A stretch of 64,000 nt of DNA from Epiperipatus broadwayi (GCA_028023455.1 JAQFVV010000113.1:930001-994000); one strand, 5' to 3'. Positions 12,325 to 26,329 are shown, numbered from the stretch's first letter. Notes: generated from the sequence alone by a model not told the origin. A program made the numbers and translations.

Positions 12325-12706
12325 CTAGAAATAAAAATTACTAAATTATTAAGCAATTCGTATGAACAGATTTCCTTGATTGCAAAAAAAAAACAGTTAA
12401 ATTTATTACATATAAAATGCTTGAATAAAACGAGTTAAGAAGATGCCAACAAACGGCAAACTATAATAATAATTGTGGGATGCTATCGCGTTTTACTATA
12501 GTTGTTCTGCCTTTAAAAAATAATTAAAAATTGTGGGAAAAAAAATAATTAAAATAATAAAGTAATATATAAATCAAAATAATTAATGATTATTTGAAAT
12601 AGCATTTATTGTGAAACAGAAAACGGTTAAGTCTTTAAATAATCTAAAAAGTTTTCAATACTTTTTTTTTACAGAGAAACGAAGTCATTACTTAATTGTT
12701 AGGTGA

Positions 12707-12707
<1 letters not shown>

Positions 12708-12769
<62 letters not shown>
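12708..12769. repeat. (CA)n microsatellite
   Basis: About 31 uninterrupted CA dinucleotides. It is the longest pure dinucleotide tract in the window. Confidence 0.98.
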
Positions 12770-12808
12770 AATAAGCTTAACTTAAACCTTAAAAAAAGTT
12801 CAAATTTT

Positions 12809-12875
12809 GCTCCGCCATGATTTGAATCTAAGATTGTAGTTATGCATGTGGATAAAGTATCGCTACACTAGGAGC
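12809..12875 (-). other. Degenerate tRNA-like sequence
   Basis: The reverse strand reads gctcctagtgtagcgatact at its 5' end (A-box-like) and agattcaaatc (B-box-like), closing with ggcggagc. The ends gctcc and ggagc can pair as an acceptor stem. The anticodon and T stems are poor and the length is only 67 nt. It could be a dead tRNA copy or a second tRNA-derived SINE. Confidence 0.35.
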
Positions 12876-14159
12876 CCATTAACTTCCATTAATTTATAGC
12901 GCATTTAATAAAAACAATTTATTTTTATAAATATTGCTAAAGAAAAATTATTCAAAAATGAGTAACCCAGTTGTGAGACAATGAGGAACTAAGCCATTAG
13001 TAAAGTACAAATCATCAAAGTTCATCTATGAACTGCAAAAGTTACAAGAACAATAAGAAATAAATCACTGGTAAATGATGTATTAAATAAACCAAAACCT
13101 TAGAAAAATTTGTAGAAGTCTTTACTAACAACAAATTTGTAGATGAGTTTCAGAGAGTCATGATTTAGGTTCAAAGGTGTATTCAGATCTCTACACACTA
13201 AAACACAGTCCATGTGCATTAGGGCAGATAAAATGGACATAGTTCATAAAAAGACTGCAATAACCATAATAGACAGATGCCAATTCAGCCAATTAATATT
13301 TGCCACCAGACAATGATATAGCCACAAGATGCTGCAGTAAATATTTAAGATGCAGTAACTAAACATTACTCATTCCAATTATGAATCAATTAGTAAATGG
13401 AAGGTTGAAAAAAGATAGACAGAACTCCAACTGGTTTATAAAATAATTTCTAGTAAAGTCATATTACTTCCAAGCTTAGAAATTGTAGAACTGTATAATA
13501 CTAGAAATATGCATTGCTCAACAATGAACCATGAATTAACAATACTAATGGTTATTTAAGAGCATATCTAGTAATAAACATGACTATGGACATTATTAAG
13601 TTATTAATGGGTGCCATTGCACTTCTTTACTAATAATTCATACTTGATTTGCTATTAATGAAATACCTGCATCCTCCAATGCATAATTTCAGAATTATGA
13701 TGACTTGCAGAAACATTAATAAAATTTTATAGTCTGTGTTTACCATTTATGCTTGACAAATATAAGAGCATTTTCCGACAGGCAATTCATCTCATCAATT
13801 TATGCAGAGAAAATCAAACTTTTCTTTTGTCGCCATGATTTTTAAATGGTTCATTATTGTGTAAGTATAGTTATTGTCAAATAATATCTGAAAGCAGATA
13901 AAAATTGAATAAAGGTCTATAAGTTGCATTGTAATGTGCTTTTAATATAACATTTTTCTCATTCGATTAACTAATTTATTTTTTTGGAATTAAATAAAAT
14001 TTTTATATTACAACTAGAGATAAAAACAGGGAATGATTTAAATAGATTCCATGATGAAAACTAAATATAACCTTTTTTATTTCAATAATGTGTAAAAGAT
14101 GATGATTTCAGTAACAACAGAGAGCTGTATTATAAATATAACACAATTACTTTATTATT

Positions 14160-14277
14160 AATAACAATTATAAATTTATTTAAACGCACGGTTGATTACG
14201 TAAATAATATTCATTAAGGCTGTAGCCTCAAGCACATGCATATAAAATGCGATAATAGAGACCTCTACAGGTACAAC
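14160..14277 (+). repeat. Diverged single copy of the 11.3 kb hairpin unit
   Basis: It shares aattataaatttatt, aaacgcac, ttgattacgtaa, aatatt, aggct, tagcctc, ataaaatgcgata and gacctctacaggt with the 11240-11370 region. There is no inverted partner here, and it carries numerous substitutions relative to the hairpin arms. Confidence 0.75.
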
Positions 14278-15569
14278 AAAATATTAGCAAACAATAAACA
14301 TCCTTATAATATCAAAAGTTCTCTGCAAAATAGTTTTAAATATTAAGCAATCTAACATTTGTTATAATTATGTCAATAAAGTGATGCAAATACCTAACAC
14401 TCTATTGAAGAGGGTTGTACACTATTCATTCAATGCCTACTGTTTCTTAAAGGCAGGAATGTTTTAAGATGTCATTAATTTTTGTTCACAGTGGCAATTA
14501 GTCCATTAGCAACTTTATTTCTAAGATTAATCTAGTTCCTTAATACTTTTAAGAGCAAGCAAATTGTTTATCTAGTAGTCACATCAATGCTATACAACTA
14601 CATAACTTTATAAAATCTGACCCCATTGTATTACTTAGTGGTATGGCTGGCTACATTGTTTAGCTTATATTATGTTAATATTTAGTTAGGAGTAAACCTC
14701 AACTTACAAATAAAGTTTAGAATTATTAAGTGCTTTGTTGCATGGTATAGTAATCATTAAATTACATATGATTTTTACCACACATAATTAAGATGAATAT
14801 TTCCTGATGATTTAATTATCTATTCAGCATGTTTCATGACTAAATAGCATGAGGATGAGAATAAAGACAAATAAAACATAAAATAAGTTAAATTATTGGT
14901 GTATGGGGTTCATAAATTAAAATAATTCAATGACTTAAAAATAACATTCAATAGACAATCATTTTAAACAAGTAATCCCCAAGTTTCATGCACAGTTCAA
15001 AAACATTATATTTGGCATATCACACTTTTGATGTAGCATCCAAAGATTATTCATATTTTACTGGAAATATTTTAAATAATATACACTTAATATTAAATAC
15101 ATATGATGAAATAATCCATTTAGAAATTAGGATTCAAAGCCAAGATTAATAGTCTGATTTTTCAAAAATTTGCAGTACAATTATTACGTCTCTTCTGGCT
15201 TGTGTGGTTGTAACAACTAATTCATCTAGAAAAATTTAATTTAATACTTTAAATATATTTGTCATATTTCATGGCTATAGCATCAATAATTATAAATACT
15301 TTAATCTTGAGCCGAACTTAGAACTATAGTTTTGCATAAAATGAATAAGTTAATCCTGTAGGAAGCAATTAAGGGAGTAATATCCTAATGATTGATGTTT
15401 ATCATATAAATTAAATCATGTGATTTAATAATCCATTAATTTAAGCAAGTTGAATTTATTTCAGCTATAGTTCAGGTCATCATATTCACTTATGAGGCCT
15501 AACAGAGATTAAATAATTCATTGTCTTGAATTACTTTAATCAATCTTCATTAAGATTTTAAACAGCTTT

Positions 15570-15669
15570 TGAGAAGTCAGCTCAGCTGCCTTGTAAGCAA
15601 GCAGTTGCTTGCAGACAGTTGTTGTGGGTTCACTTCCCGGCCGATGCTTTGACATATGGGGGAAAAAAA
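15570..15669 (+). mobile_element. tRNA-derived SINE, decayed 5' end
   Basis: Contains agctgccttgtaagcaagca, the B-box region gggttcacttcccggccgat, and the family tail gctttgacatatggg plus a short A run. The 5' end is degraded, with only gagaagtcagc remaining of the usual gcgttggtggtcgagaggtc. There is an internal duplication around gcaagcagttgcttgcagac. Confidence 0.8.
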
Positions 15670-17596
15670 TGTTAATCTGTAATTTGTACAATGTTTCTAA
15701 CATTCAGTAAACCCATAGGGAGAGGCAGTCAATAATATTTCAAGCAAGTCATTCCAAGTTCAGAGAAGAGGTAAATGATTTCCGAAATATTTTATAGGTA
15801 CAGCATCCCATAAGTGATTTTAGAAAGCTCCATTGGTGACTTAAAATATTCAAGTTTGATTTCTTTAAAATAACATTGGATGATAATCCTGATTGTTGCA
15901 ATTTATCAATTTAGGTGATAAGAAGATATAGTTTGCCAGAAAGATAAAAAAGCCTTGTAAGTTCCTTTAAGATGAACAAGTGGGCTAATTTAAAAATTTA
16001 ATTGGATATAGTCCATAATGCATTGTAATTAATGTATTATAATAAGCAATAATAGACTCAAGAAATAGATTCCTAAATCCTTCCTAGTTCCATCTGGCAC
16101 CAGCAATACATGATATAAGAAACTAACCATATGATTATTTTATAGACTTATAAATGAAATATAATGTGTGTTCTACATATATAAATTATTTGTCTGTTTC
16201 TGATGCTTGACTTTTAAGGCACCTATCAAGTCCAATGTTCATTTAACACAAAAAGGATCACATCATAATATTTTAATACATTTTATAGATACATAGTGAT
16301 TTGTGTAATGCAAATGCTAGATTATGTGCATGGATAAAAATATACATAAAAATTTCAAATTAAAGACAAAACGCATTAGATCTGCAGGAGCCGTGTTTAT
16401 ATATATAAAAATCACACCAAAAAGAACAAATAACAATTGAAAGTTTTGTTTTGCTAAGCAGTTGTCATTTTTCTATTTTAAATGATAAAAATGTAGTTTA
16501 TATAGATAATCTGAATAAATCGATTTTGTGAAAGTGCTTTATTTATTTTCTTTATGCACATGTAATGGGTTGTATAAAATTCATTCCGTAAAATTCTTTT
16601 TTCTTTTCAAAAATGGCCTTGATCAATAATCATTTAGCTTCAATTAAGTATGCAAAATATAATTTATAGAAACCAAATTTATCACTTTGAAATGATTTTG
16701 AAGGAAATGGACTTCAACAAGCATATAAATTTATATCAATAAATCACATTTTTGAAATGTAATACAATAAAAAAAATTTTTTTTTGTTAGAAATCTAATT
16801 CTAAATAAATAAAAATGGAACATAAAAAGTTTATAAAAATTATAATTTAATCACACACACCCTTTTCCGTCCTAGTAAAATGAATAACTGCTTTAATTTT
16901 TCCATGCATTAAATTTATTCTTTAAAATTTTAATATTTTAAGTGTAAACATTTTAGACTTCTAAAATGCATTTCAACTAACTAAGGCTCTTCATTTGTAT
17001 AAACTCTCATAATTCTTCAAATTCCAATATTGATTGGGAAATCAAAAAACACTCAAAGACCTCATTACTTTCAAATTGGCGAATCTGGTGAATATTGCGT
17101 TTTTCTTTTATAGTTCTGGGATCTATTCGTGAGGCTATTGACTCTAGTGGCCTATTTAAAATGTGTTTTAATGTTTTTTATCTACACAAAATATACAAAA
17201 TAAAAAAAATGTTTTAATAAAATCTGTTCAATGCTTATCACTTAATTTGCACTTATTCATTATTGGTAAAAGTAATGACTTCTTTAATAATTAAGGCAAG
17301 CCCTACAAAGATAACTAAAAAGTCATATAATTGACATGGAGTTAAGAGAAAAAATTAAGTGAATTTTTAACGTTTATCAAAACACTTAAGTAAATAAAGA
17401 AACAAAAAAATATCTATCAAAAACTTAAATCATAGGATGGAAAAGTTATTTAATAAAAGGACTCAGAATTTATTATGAATAAACTAGAAAAATATATATT
17501 ATAAAATGAATACATATGCAGTATTTTAGTTCTCCACAGTCAGAATATAGGTAGAGAGGTAGAATAAAATACTGTAAAGATTAATAACTGAAACAC

Positions 17597-18250
17597 ACAG
17601 GCTTATTATATACCCGTGTCTATATATGTAATATATAGGGTATATGAGCTCAGACTTTCACATGACCCACCACTCTCCACACTATCTCATAATACTGATA
17701 CACTTGAACCCATATATGTAGAAAAGATAAATAATCACCAATATACGTATTTCATGCTAAACCAGCAATCATCAGTTGGTCCGGGGGGGGGAGACATTTC
17801 ATAAGCTAAAATAAGATTTAAACTTAGAATTTTTCAGTCTATAGTTGTTCTCCACTTTATCTCAAGCAACCAACATACATGAACTGCATATATGCAAAAA
17901 AAATAGTAGATGATCTCCAATATATGTATTTTGTGTAAAACTTTAATGGACACGTTTCAATCTTCTCATCCGTCTAACTTATTCAACCATCTATTCTATT
18001 GAAAAACTGACGATGGAATGCTCAAAACTCTTATTGGATATGATATTGTAGTCATAACCATGTAAACATTATGTCAATCCAACCCTTCATTTTATTTGAC
18101 CATGACATATCCATATGAAATATGTATATTGGGGATCATCTATTTTTTGACACATGTATGTGGTCATGTGTGTGATTGATTGAGATAAAGTGGAGGATAA
18201 AGGTAGACTGAAAAATTGTAAGGTCAAATCCCTCTCCTTACACATATATA
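17597..18250. repeat. Family F1 repeats: truncated forward unit, then a palindromic pair
   Basis: 17597-17783 is a forward F1 unit ending abruptly in a run of nine G after atcatcagttggtcc. The 62-codon frame in it is not a gene. From about 17840 a second, more diverged forward unit runs (gttctccactttatctcaag, gatctccaatatatgtattt, cattctattgaaaaactgac). It is followed by a reversed unit to about 18245 (gaaatatgtatattgggga, acatgtatgtggtcatgtgt, aaggtcaaatccc), making a foldback structure. Confidence 0.75.
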
Positions 18251-19049
18251 TGAATAAATTTAGAGTACGTTCAATATAAACAAATTAAAGCAAGATTTAT
18301 ATATATATTGGAGAATTTATATATAAACAATCCTCTCATTTCAGATGAGCTAGGTGTTCAAATATCTGAATCTCTGAGCCCACATTGACAGATCAATGTC
18401 TTTCATTATACCAATCTCATGTGAGGTAGTAACTAGTTTCAATGCATTTTTAACACTTTAAGGAAAAGTGAATAATTTTTGCACTATATATATATATTAA
18501 TTGTTTTTTTTTTTTGGGGGGGGAGGTATGTATTTATTCATCATCTCAGCTCCACAATATCATAATTATCCACCACATTTTGCACTGGCATGTGGTTTGT
18601 ATATGGTGGAATTGTAATAACATAAGCAGTAATGAAAGCCATAAAACTTAAATAATATAGGTAGTATTTAATTATTAAATAAATAAAAAATCATTTCAGA
18701 AAGACAGTATTCCATGACAGACAAATAATTATTATTCATATCTATAAATGAAAACAACGATTCCATAATGATTAATATTTTTGATTATTATTATGTAATC
18801 AGCAGTAAATGATGTCTAATTTTGTGTCTATTATAATAATTTTTAAATTAATAACTCACTTCATAAATTAAAAAGTCGGATAGCCACGTTTGTTTCTTTA
18901 CGGGATTCACAAATACATACTATTAAATCTGATGAAAAAATGAAATTAGAAAAATATGTTTTGATGTAAAATTGAAGACTGTTAATTTCTACTCATTCAT
19001 GATGTTTTCATTACAAAATTTATTCACCTGTCATAGATATGGATTATTA

Positions 19050-19162
19050 TTATTATTATTTTTTAAGTGTCATAGCATCGGCCGGGACGCGAACCTGTAA
19101 CCTGGGCAACTGCCTGCTAGTGCAAGGCAGTCGCGCTGACCTCTCGACCACCAATGCAAGAC
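19050..19162 (-). mobile_element. tRNA-derived SINE with 16-bp TSD
   Basis: Reverse-strand SINE: ccaccaatgc at its head, B box gggacgcgaacc (complement), and tail gtgtcatagcatcggcc (complement) ending in a T-rich stretch. The target-site duplication tagatatggattatta occurs at 19034-19049 and 19163-19178, exact over 16 bp. Confidence 0.93.
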
Positions 19163-20304
19163 TAGATATGGATTATTAAACAAGACTTAGTCATATATTA
19201 AGCTGAAAGATCATAATAACAATTTTCCATTAAAAAATTTAGAAAATAATTTATGATTTTAAAAACACAGGAAACATGGCTGAATAACTTTTATATTTAT
19301 AAATGAAAATTATCGTATTTCATTGCATCAGCACATACAGCTATTCTTTTTTCAAATGTTAGCACTTTGGTTGATATTTAAGTATAGAATCCTTTGCCTT
19401 ACGGCTAGTTTATATTTCATGCTGTATTAATATGCTTCACGACAAACAAGACAATAAGATAAAGTAGTACATTGCTTGAGTCTTATTACTGACTTTATAT
19501 AAGATTCTAAACTTGGTTTTAAATTAAAGGTGAATATTATATACATATCTTTCTGTTTATTTCATAAATTATGTAATGCATTTATATTTATTATAAAGGC
19601 TAAAATTTTGAATGCCTTTCATGGTAAAAGTAGACTAGTAATGCAGATTTGATCATATTCTACTCAAATTGCTGGACTTACAGCCATTGAAGTGACCTCT
19701 AGATGAAAGTGATTACATAAACATTCACAATCTAATAATGTTTAGCTATAGTTCAGTTAATAGAAAAATATAGTTATCATAAAAAATTCTCAATTATATC
19801 TGGAAGAAGAAAAATAAATATGAAAATCTCAAAATACATAGTGCATTGACTGGTATCATCACAGCTGCTATATAATATATTATTTCTGCAGAGATTTCTT
19901 AATAATGGCATGTGTTTAACCCGTGTTATTACTATAGAGATTTTATTTGAAAATTCAAGTTTTGTAATGCTTGTGGTTACAGTATTTAAATACAGAAATT
20001 TGTATTTTTTCAATTAATAATTGCAAAATTAATTGTTTAGGCATATTATTTAAACAGATCAGTTTAATTCAATTGACACTGACTAATATTTTATTTTAAA
20101 TTGCTTAATTAAGAATCAAATCATATGGAACAAAAATTTAGACAAATGGTAAATTATATGAGCTGTTACCTGTTAGCTCCTAAAACTACTTATCTAATCA
20201 TTCACCAAATAACTCAGAGATTTCTAATTAATCAGCCTCCTGAAACAATCATAAGGAAAATACTAGTATAAATAACAATCGTTTATTAACTAAAATAAAT
20301 TTTT

Positions 20305-21630
20305 AAATACAAATATAGTATTAGAGGGATTTAAACCCAGACTTTCAAGTTTTCTTCAGTCATCCACTCATGTGATCTCCAATATATGTATTTTATGCTG
20401 AACCAGCACCCATCAATTGAACCAGGTCATCATCTCCCACATACAAATATAATCAGTGCTTCATTTATATAAAACTTAAATGGACAGGCTTTAATTATCT
20501 CCATTCTCCAACTCTTCAGTCATACACCATCTCCCACATACATTTATAATCAGTGCTCAATTTATATTAAGATAGCAAATCTTCAAATTTAAATGGACAA
20601 GCTTTAATCATCTCCACTTTCCAACTCTTCAGCCATCCATATCATTGAAAATCAATTTATGGCATGTTCAAGGCCCTTGTTGGTCAATTTTGTTGTTATG
20701 TTAACTGTAAGACAGTTTGACTCCTCGTATGCAATTCTATGTATTTAAATTGTCCTAAGGCACTAAATATGAAGGGGTAGAATGACTTGTGGTCAATATG
20801 AGTATGACAATAAGATTGGCATTAACAAGGGCTTTGAGCATTCCATCAGATTTTCAATGATATGAATGACTGAAGAGTGAAGAAGATTGAAGCCTCTCCA
20901 TTAAAGTTTGAAGATTAGCTATTTTAATATAAACTGAGCACTCTTTGGAAGACGATGATCTGAACAAAGTGATGAGTGTTTGTTCAGCATGAAATATGTA
21001 TATTGAAGATAATTTATCTTTTTCATATGTGTGTGGTCATGTGTATTCTTTGAATAAGATGAAGTAAGTAGCTGTAGGGATCTTGAAGATCTGAGTTCAA
21101 ATCCCTTCTAATTACATTAAGTTTAGTATAGGAAATTTACTTATATTTAAATTTTACCATATTCAATCAGTATTCTGCTTATTTCTCTTCGGTGTATTTA
21201 AATTAATGTATTAAGGTCCTATATGTGTTTTAGGTCACTGACTTGAAGTCAATATGAGTATGACAAGGAGATTGGCATCAACAAGGACTTTAAAAGTTCC
21301 ACCATTAGATTTTCAATGATATGGATGGCTAAATAATTGGAATGTGGAGAAGAATGAAGCCTCTTCATTAAAGTTTGAAGATTAGCTATCTTAATGAGCA
21401 CTGATATATATATATATATATATCTTCAGTAAATATGAATACTCCATATATATATATATATATATATGTGGGAGATGATGATCTGGACCAAATGATGAGT
21501 GCTTGTTCAGTATGAAATATTTATATTGGAGATCATTTATCTTTTCCACATGTATGTGACCATGTGTATTATTTGTATAAGATGGAGTGGGTAGCTGTAG
21601 GGAGCTTGAAACTCTGTTTATATATATATA
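20305..21630. repeat. Family F1 cluster with long inverted arrangement
   Basis: Forward unit from about 20318 (gagggatttaaacccagact) with a second partial forward unit at 20520-20690. The sequence then turns around near 20700-20790 and a reverse unit runs to about 21125 (ttgaagattagctattttaa, gaagacgatgatctgaacaa, gagttcaaatcccttctaat). A further reverse unit occupies about 21235-21620, with TATATA runs of over 15 bp inside. The 20.3-21.1 kb part can fold into a long imperfect hairpin. The 81-codon frame at 21391-21636 is repeat-derived, not a gene. Confidence 0.8.
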
Positions 21631-21633
21631 TAT

Positions 21634-21710
21634 CAAATGTTAAATCATCCCCACATGGGTAAGTAATTCAGCACTTCCCTCAGTGAAATAAATATATTAT
21701 TACAGTACAT
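21634..21710 (+). repeat. One-ended copy of the 40.7 kb TIR element
   Basis: caaatgttaaatcatcccca followed by catgggtaagtaattcagca and cttccctc matches the left terminus at 40701-40760. The right terminus is missing. Confidence 0.6.
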
Positions 21711-22000
21711 GTGTTTAAAATAGTCAACATAAAAATAAATATTTTCATATATATATATATTGAAGCAGTCAAATCTGTTGCACATATTTTGCTTCACTGT
21801 CTAGTGATGTTTGGAACCTTCAAACAGGGGTTCAAACTCAGTTTTGTAGTAGTAAATCACTAGGGAGTGCGAGTGTACATATGCACGTGATTATTTCCCC
21901 CTCTTGTTAGTTAAGCATTATCCTCATTAAATAATATTAATTTAATTATAAAGTATATAAATTTCCATCACAGTAAATAATCGTGCATGTGTGTGTGTGT

Positions 22001-24895
22001 GTAACAGATAAACGGGTATAATCATATTTATTAAATATGTTTCATGTTCTATATTTTTTATATTCATGTACTATTTTATTTGAGAGAAAGTTCTAGAGAG
22101 TAACTAAAAAATTGCAAACCAAAGACGTGCCTTATTTGGATTTAAAAAGTTTTTGTTGGCATAGATTTATTTTAAAAGATTTACGTTAATGGAAAATTTA
22201 TCCCGCTGGTCTATTTCCAACTTAAAAATAGACTAAAATGATACTCTCTCGAACTTATATCTTGTCCATATTTTTAAAATGTATAACAGTTGACCGTTAA
22301 TGAACATCCAGGTATCACCAGAGGCAGTTTCAGTGGGTATAAATACAGCTGAATTTTCTATATTAAATACGCTGCTTTTGATTTTCAGAAGATGTTGTAG
22401 GATGAATCCACATCACTCAAAATTTTAACATTATGAATCATGAGTAAAAAAGAAATTTGCTGCCCTGATCTTTCCAAGGTTAGCTCCATACTGCTGTACT
22501 TTTATGCCATCGCCATGTAAAAACTGCCTAAATGAACTCTTAACCTATAAACCAATTTTATCATTGGTGTGAAAAATTTTTTTGCAAATTTTTAAATTCT
22601 AATCAAAAGAAAAAAAAAAAATAAAATCGGTTTTGGTGTGAAAGGAGCTTGCCAACCAATGTTTTTCCGAAAATCTGCCCTATTGACTGTATTTCTTTAT
22701 ATGATTTCCACATACAAGTATACGGCCGTCAAGTCTTCAAACAACTGAAGGTAATTCTCTGCTGCAAATATGAACTTTAAAACCTCCATCTAAATACTTT
22801 TAGTATCTTTAAAAATGTAAATTTCTAACCTCCATCTATGTAATTTTATTTTCATTTAAATTGTAGCTTTATAAAACTCCTACCTATGTAATCTTTATTT
22901 TATTTAAAATGTAAATCAGCCTATTTCACAACCGGCGATATAATGCCGAGTATTAATTTCTTAAAATAATGACTTTCTTTAATGCACGAATCTAAACTTT
23001 TATTTTCTAAACTTACCTTATGGGTTTCACTCTTGCTATCTATTTATTTTAAACGCGGCAACCCTTTTATTTGATTTCATGTTAATTATATATAATTTAT
23101 TATGTTAATGATCCAGTCTGGTGAACCGACCTTATCCTAATTTACTATTCTGCCATTATGGAATTTTAAATCATTAAATGTAAGCTTTCTTACTAAATTG
23201 TAAGGTTCGCTTGGTTGAATAAAATTACTGAATTGTTTTATATTTCATGATATATTATCCGTTATCATTTTAAGATATCAATTTACTATTATTTGAATGC
23301 TATTGATTTGATAAAAATTAATATTGAATAAATTAAAGTTTTATGACCATACCTTAGTTAATAATCTATTATTTGATTAGCCCGCCATCTGACAATGATT
23401 TTAATTAAGTCTTTTTACTTCTCAGGCATATTTACATTTATTTAATGAAGGGAGTTACCTACTCTACTTTTTTTAATTGATATTCTAACTAACATTTAAG
23501 GCCAATTACGTGCCATTAAGGATGATTTAAACTGCATTATTTCATTATGCCAGATTTTATTACTTTCTAAGGCCTTAATGTATCAGTGCCACTACAGACC
23601 TGAAATCCTCAGCATTGCTTATCGGCGATAACATACATAAGTTTATATCTTGCTTTGTCAAACTATCCTTCGATACCAGATATTTTGTAAGGCACATTTC
23701 TCGGCGGCGGAGTGTGTAGGCCCAGACTCCAAAGGTTGTGCTTGGTTGTCACTAGGCTCTATATGGGTTAACATTTGGAAGAACCGAAACCATAAATCCC
23801 CACCAACCTCTTCTTCAGATGCCATCTGTCACAAGGGCAGATGAGCTTTTATGTTTGTTTTAAGTTGATGAAGCATCTCATCCGTTCTTGCGTTATCATT
23901 CGGTCAGCACCGCATGCATTCATATTTTATCATTTTTTCTATTAGTCTATAAGTTGTAATGCTATGATCAGATAAACCACCCCCAGCCTTCGTTTTCTTA
24001 TACCTTGTAGGTTAGAATTGTCATATATTAAATCTTATTTAATCCATCCACCTTCTCATTAAACAATCTTTAAGTATGCTGAGAAATAACTTCCAGTAAG
24101 TCCTACCAAAATCTAATTATGTAATCAAATGCGAAAATAAATGTGCTCTTTTCAAATCATTAATGTAAATCGTAAAAATATATATATATTTTATAATTTA
24201 GAACATAATTAATCTGCAGTTATGATAAACTGCGATAAAACCCACTTACAATTATTGTAATTCGTTAGATCATTTGTTTTATTAAATATATCACAGCATT
24301 CATAATATAAGCCTCGTAAATTTAATATCTTTCATTAGCATATTAAACCGCATTGTTTTGATTAATCATTGATTGTATTAATACTTGTACTTGGTATCTG
24401 CGTATCCATTAATCCTTAATTTATGCTACATAGGCCATTTGGAATGCGCAAATAAATATTGATTATTTGAAACCCAGAGAATATTAATTGTGTTTGAATA
24501 GATTCGTTACGCATTTCATTCTTTTATATTATACGTTTCGTTTACATAAAAGTTTAACCAATTTATTATTATCATTATTAATAATTTAATAATTTACTCT
24601 TTGAATATATTTTGTTCATCCATGCATGCACATCTATCATTATTTGCGTCTTACATTATTGAGTCCTTTAGATCTCTTGTTCCTCTGGTGACGCTCTGGG
24701 ACGGGAATTGTTAAAGATTTCTTTTGTTATCGTCAGAAATGTTGTTCGTAATGTTATAGATTTGGGAAATAGGTAATAGGGCGGGGTTCATGATTATTCC
24801 TGACTTATGTATCTCGCATATGATTGAACTCTAGGTACTTTTGCCTAGATGCTGGCACTTGTTAGACGAACATACAATTCTGACCGGTACAATAT
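22001..24895 (+). mobile_element. Possible long solo LTR related to the palindrome arms
   Basis: The region has fewer microsatellites and higher complexity than its surroundings. It begins at TGTAAC (22001), has a TATA box in gggtataaatacag (about 22337-22350), and near its right end carries ctaggtacttttgcctag (24831-24848). That is a 6-bp stem like ctaggctcaaatgcctag in the arm at 55506-55523, again followed by atg and a tgg-containing stretch. It closes gaccggtacaata, resembling gatcggtataatt at the arm's inner end. No primer-binding site or duplication is visible. The middle 2 kb does not obviously align, so this is tentative. The 64-codon frame at 23650 is not supported. Confidence 0.3.
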
Positions 24896-24975
24896 TATTA
24901 GAAACCAGTCAACACTTAGAAAATCCCAAAAACTGTTGCCAAGACAACCTCCTTTTAACAATAAAAGTGTATATA
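24895..24975 (+). repeat. Dispersed repeat R3, short copy
   Basis: aaaccagtcaacacttagaa, atccca, ctgttgccaagacaacctcc and ttttaacaataaaagtgt match the copy at 10825-10925. It runs into a TATATA tract. The overlapping 63- and 69-codon frames are repeat-derived. Confidence 0.65.
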
Positions 24976-25448
24976 TATATATATGTACGTATGTATGGCC
25001 TAATCAAGACCATCAATATATCCAAACATTTCATTTTTAAAGAGATGTAGTTATAAAAAATAAGTCTTCTGTAGAAGTATTAATTTTGTTATGAAGATTC
25101 TTAAATTAAGATATAATGCTATTATTTTTTTTCTTCCTGTAGTCATAGAAAGATTAAGTAATGACATTTGTTTAAACAAAAAATAAAAACTTTAACCCAA
25201 AGTACAGTAGAGTTCAAAACATACGTTAAAAGATTTAATATTTGCTGTATTATTATTAGATTAGTTCAGTTTTGATTTATAGCATTTAGTTCAATAATAT
25301 TACTAATCTCATAAATAAATAAATGTTTTACATTACATGTATATATATATATGTGTGTATTCATACATTATTAAACTTTAAAACATTACATCGTTTATTA
25401 TGAAATAAAATTTGAGTTTAATTAAATAATGTTGGGATCTTTTATTTA

Positions 25449-25551
25449 TTTTTTCATATGTCATAGCATCAGCCGGGACGCGAACCCACACCCGTCTGCA
25501 ACCAACTACTTGTTTGCAAGGCGGGTGCGATGACCTCTCGACTAACAACGC
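25449..25551 (-). mobile_element. tRNA-derived SINE with 16-bp TSD
   Basis: Reverse-strand copy with tail atatgtcatagcatcagccg, B box gggacgcgaaccc (complement) and head ctctcgactaacaacgc (complement). The duplication tgggatcttttattta flanks it at 25433-25448 and 25557-25572, exact over 16 bp. Confidence 0.93.
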
Positions 25552-26225
25552 TTGACTGGGATCTTTTATTTAGATATGATAAATATAAATTTATAACTTA
25601 TCAAACATATAGTCTGCTTAGAAAAAGTGTGAAAAGATAGAACTTAAAGTAGGAAATAAAATAAGTAATAAATAGATGGAAAGCAGAATCTCTATAAAAT
25701 TTTGTGTGAAATGTAAAAATAACAGGATTTCAAAATTTTAATTAATCATTTATTTCAGTTTTCCTAAACGGTTATTTTCAGTTTAATCATTTGAAGCTCT
25801 TGTCATTTCATTTTAAAATAATATTGTCTTTTATTATTTGAAATATATATAATAATAATTGTTATATCGATCTACTCAAAGATTATCTTATAAAATGGTA
25901 TTACATTTTGAAGTTGTTTTCTAATTCGCCTTCTGCTCTTCCAATGTTTAAAACAACTTGTTTTAATGAATTGCAATTCTTTTTGTTTGTAAGCAAATAA
26001 AGAGTTATTCAATGATCGTATTTAAATTATTTTGATTTTGTAAAGAACATTCTGGTCGCATCTGAATGCTTACATATTATTCTGTGGTATTTAGTTCATA
26101 TCACAGAAGCATCTTCAGATTGCCAAGAAGTTGCAAATCAGTATAGTTGTCTAGGATTTAATAATGGTTCTAGAGATTGAGACACACATGGAATTTCTGA
26201 TTTTTCAGTAAAAATATTTTTTTTT

Positions 26226-26320
26226 CTTCTCATGTGTCATAGCATCAGCCGGGAAGCGAACCCGCTAACCCGGGACAACTGCTTGTAAAGCAACTGTCGC
26301 TGACCTCCTACCACCAATGC
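26226..26320 (-). mobile_element. tRNA-derived SINE
   Basis: Reverse-strand copy: catgtgtcatagcatcagcc, gggaagcgaacccgctaacc, cgggacaactgcttgtaaag and gctgacctcctaccaccaat. No clear target-site duplication; the flanks are T-rich. Confidence 0.85.
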
Positions 26321-26329
26321 TTATTTTGT

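Noticed and set aside
21794-21845. B-box-like ggggttcaaactc suggesting a tRNA remnant
   Set aside because: No pairing acceptor or anticodon stem was found, so the text alone is too short to support.
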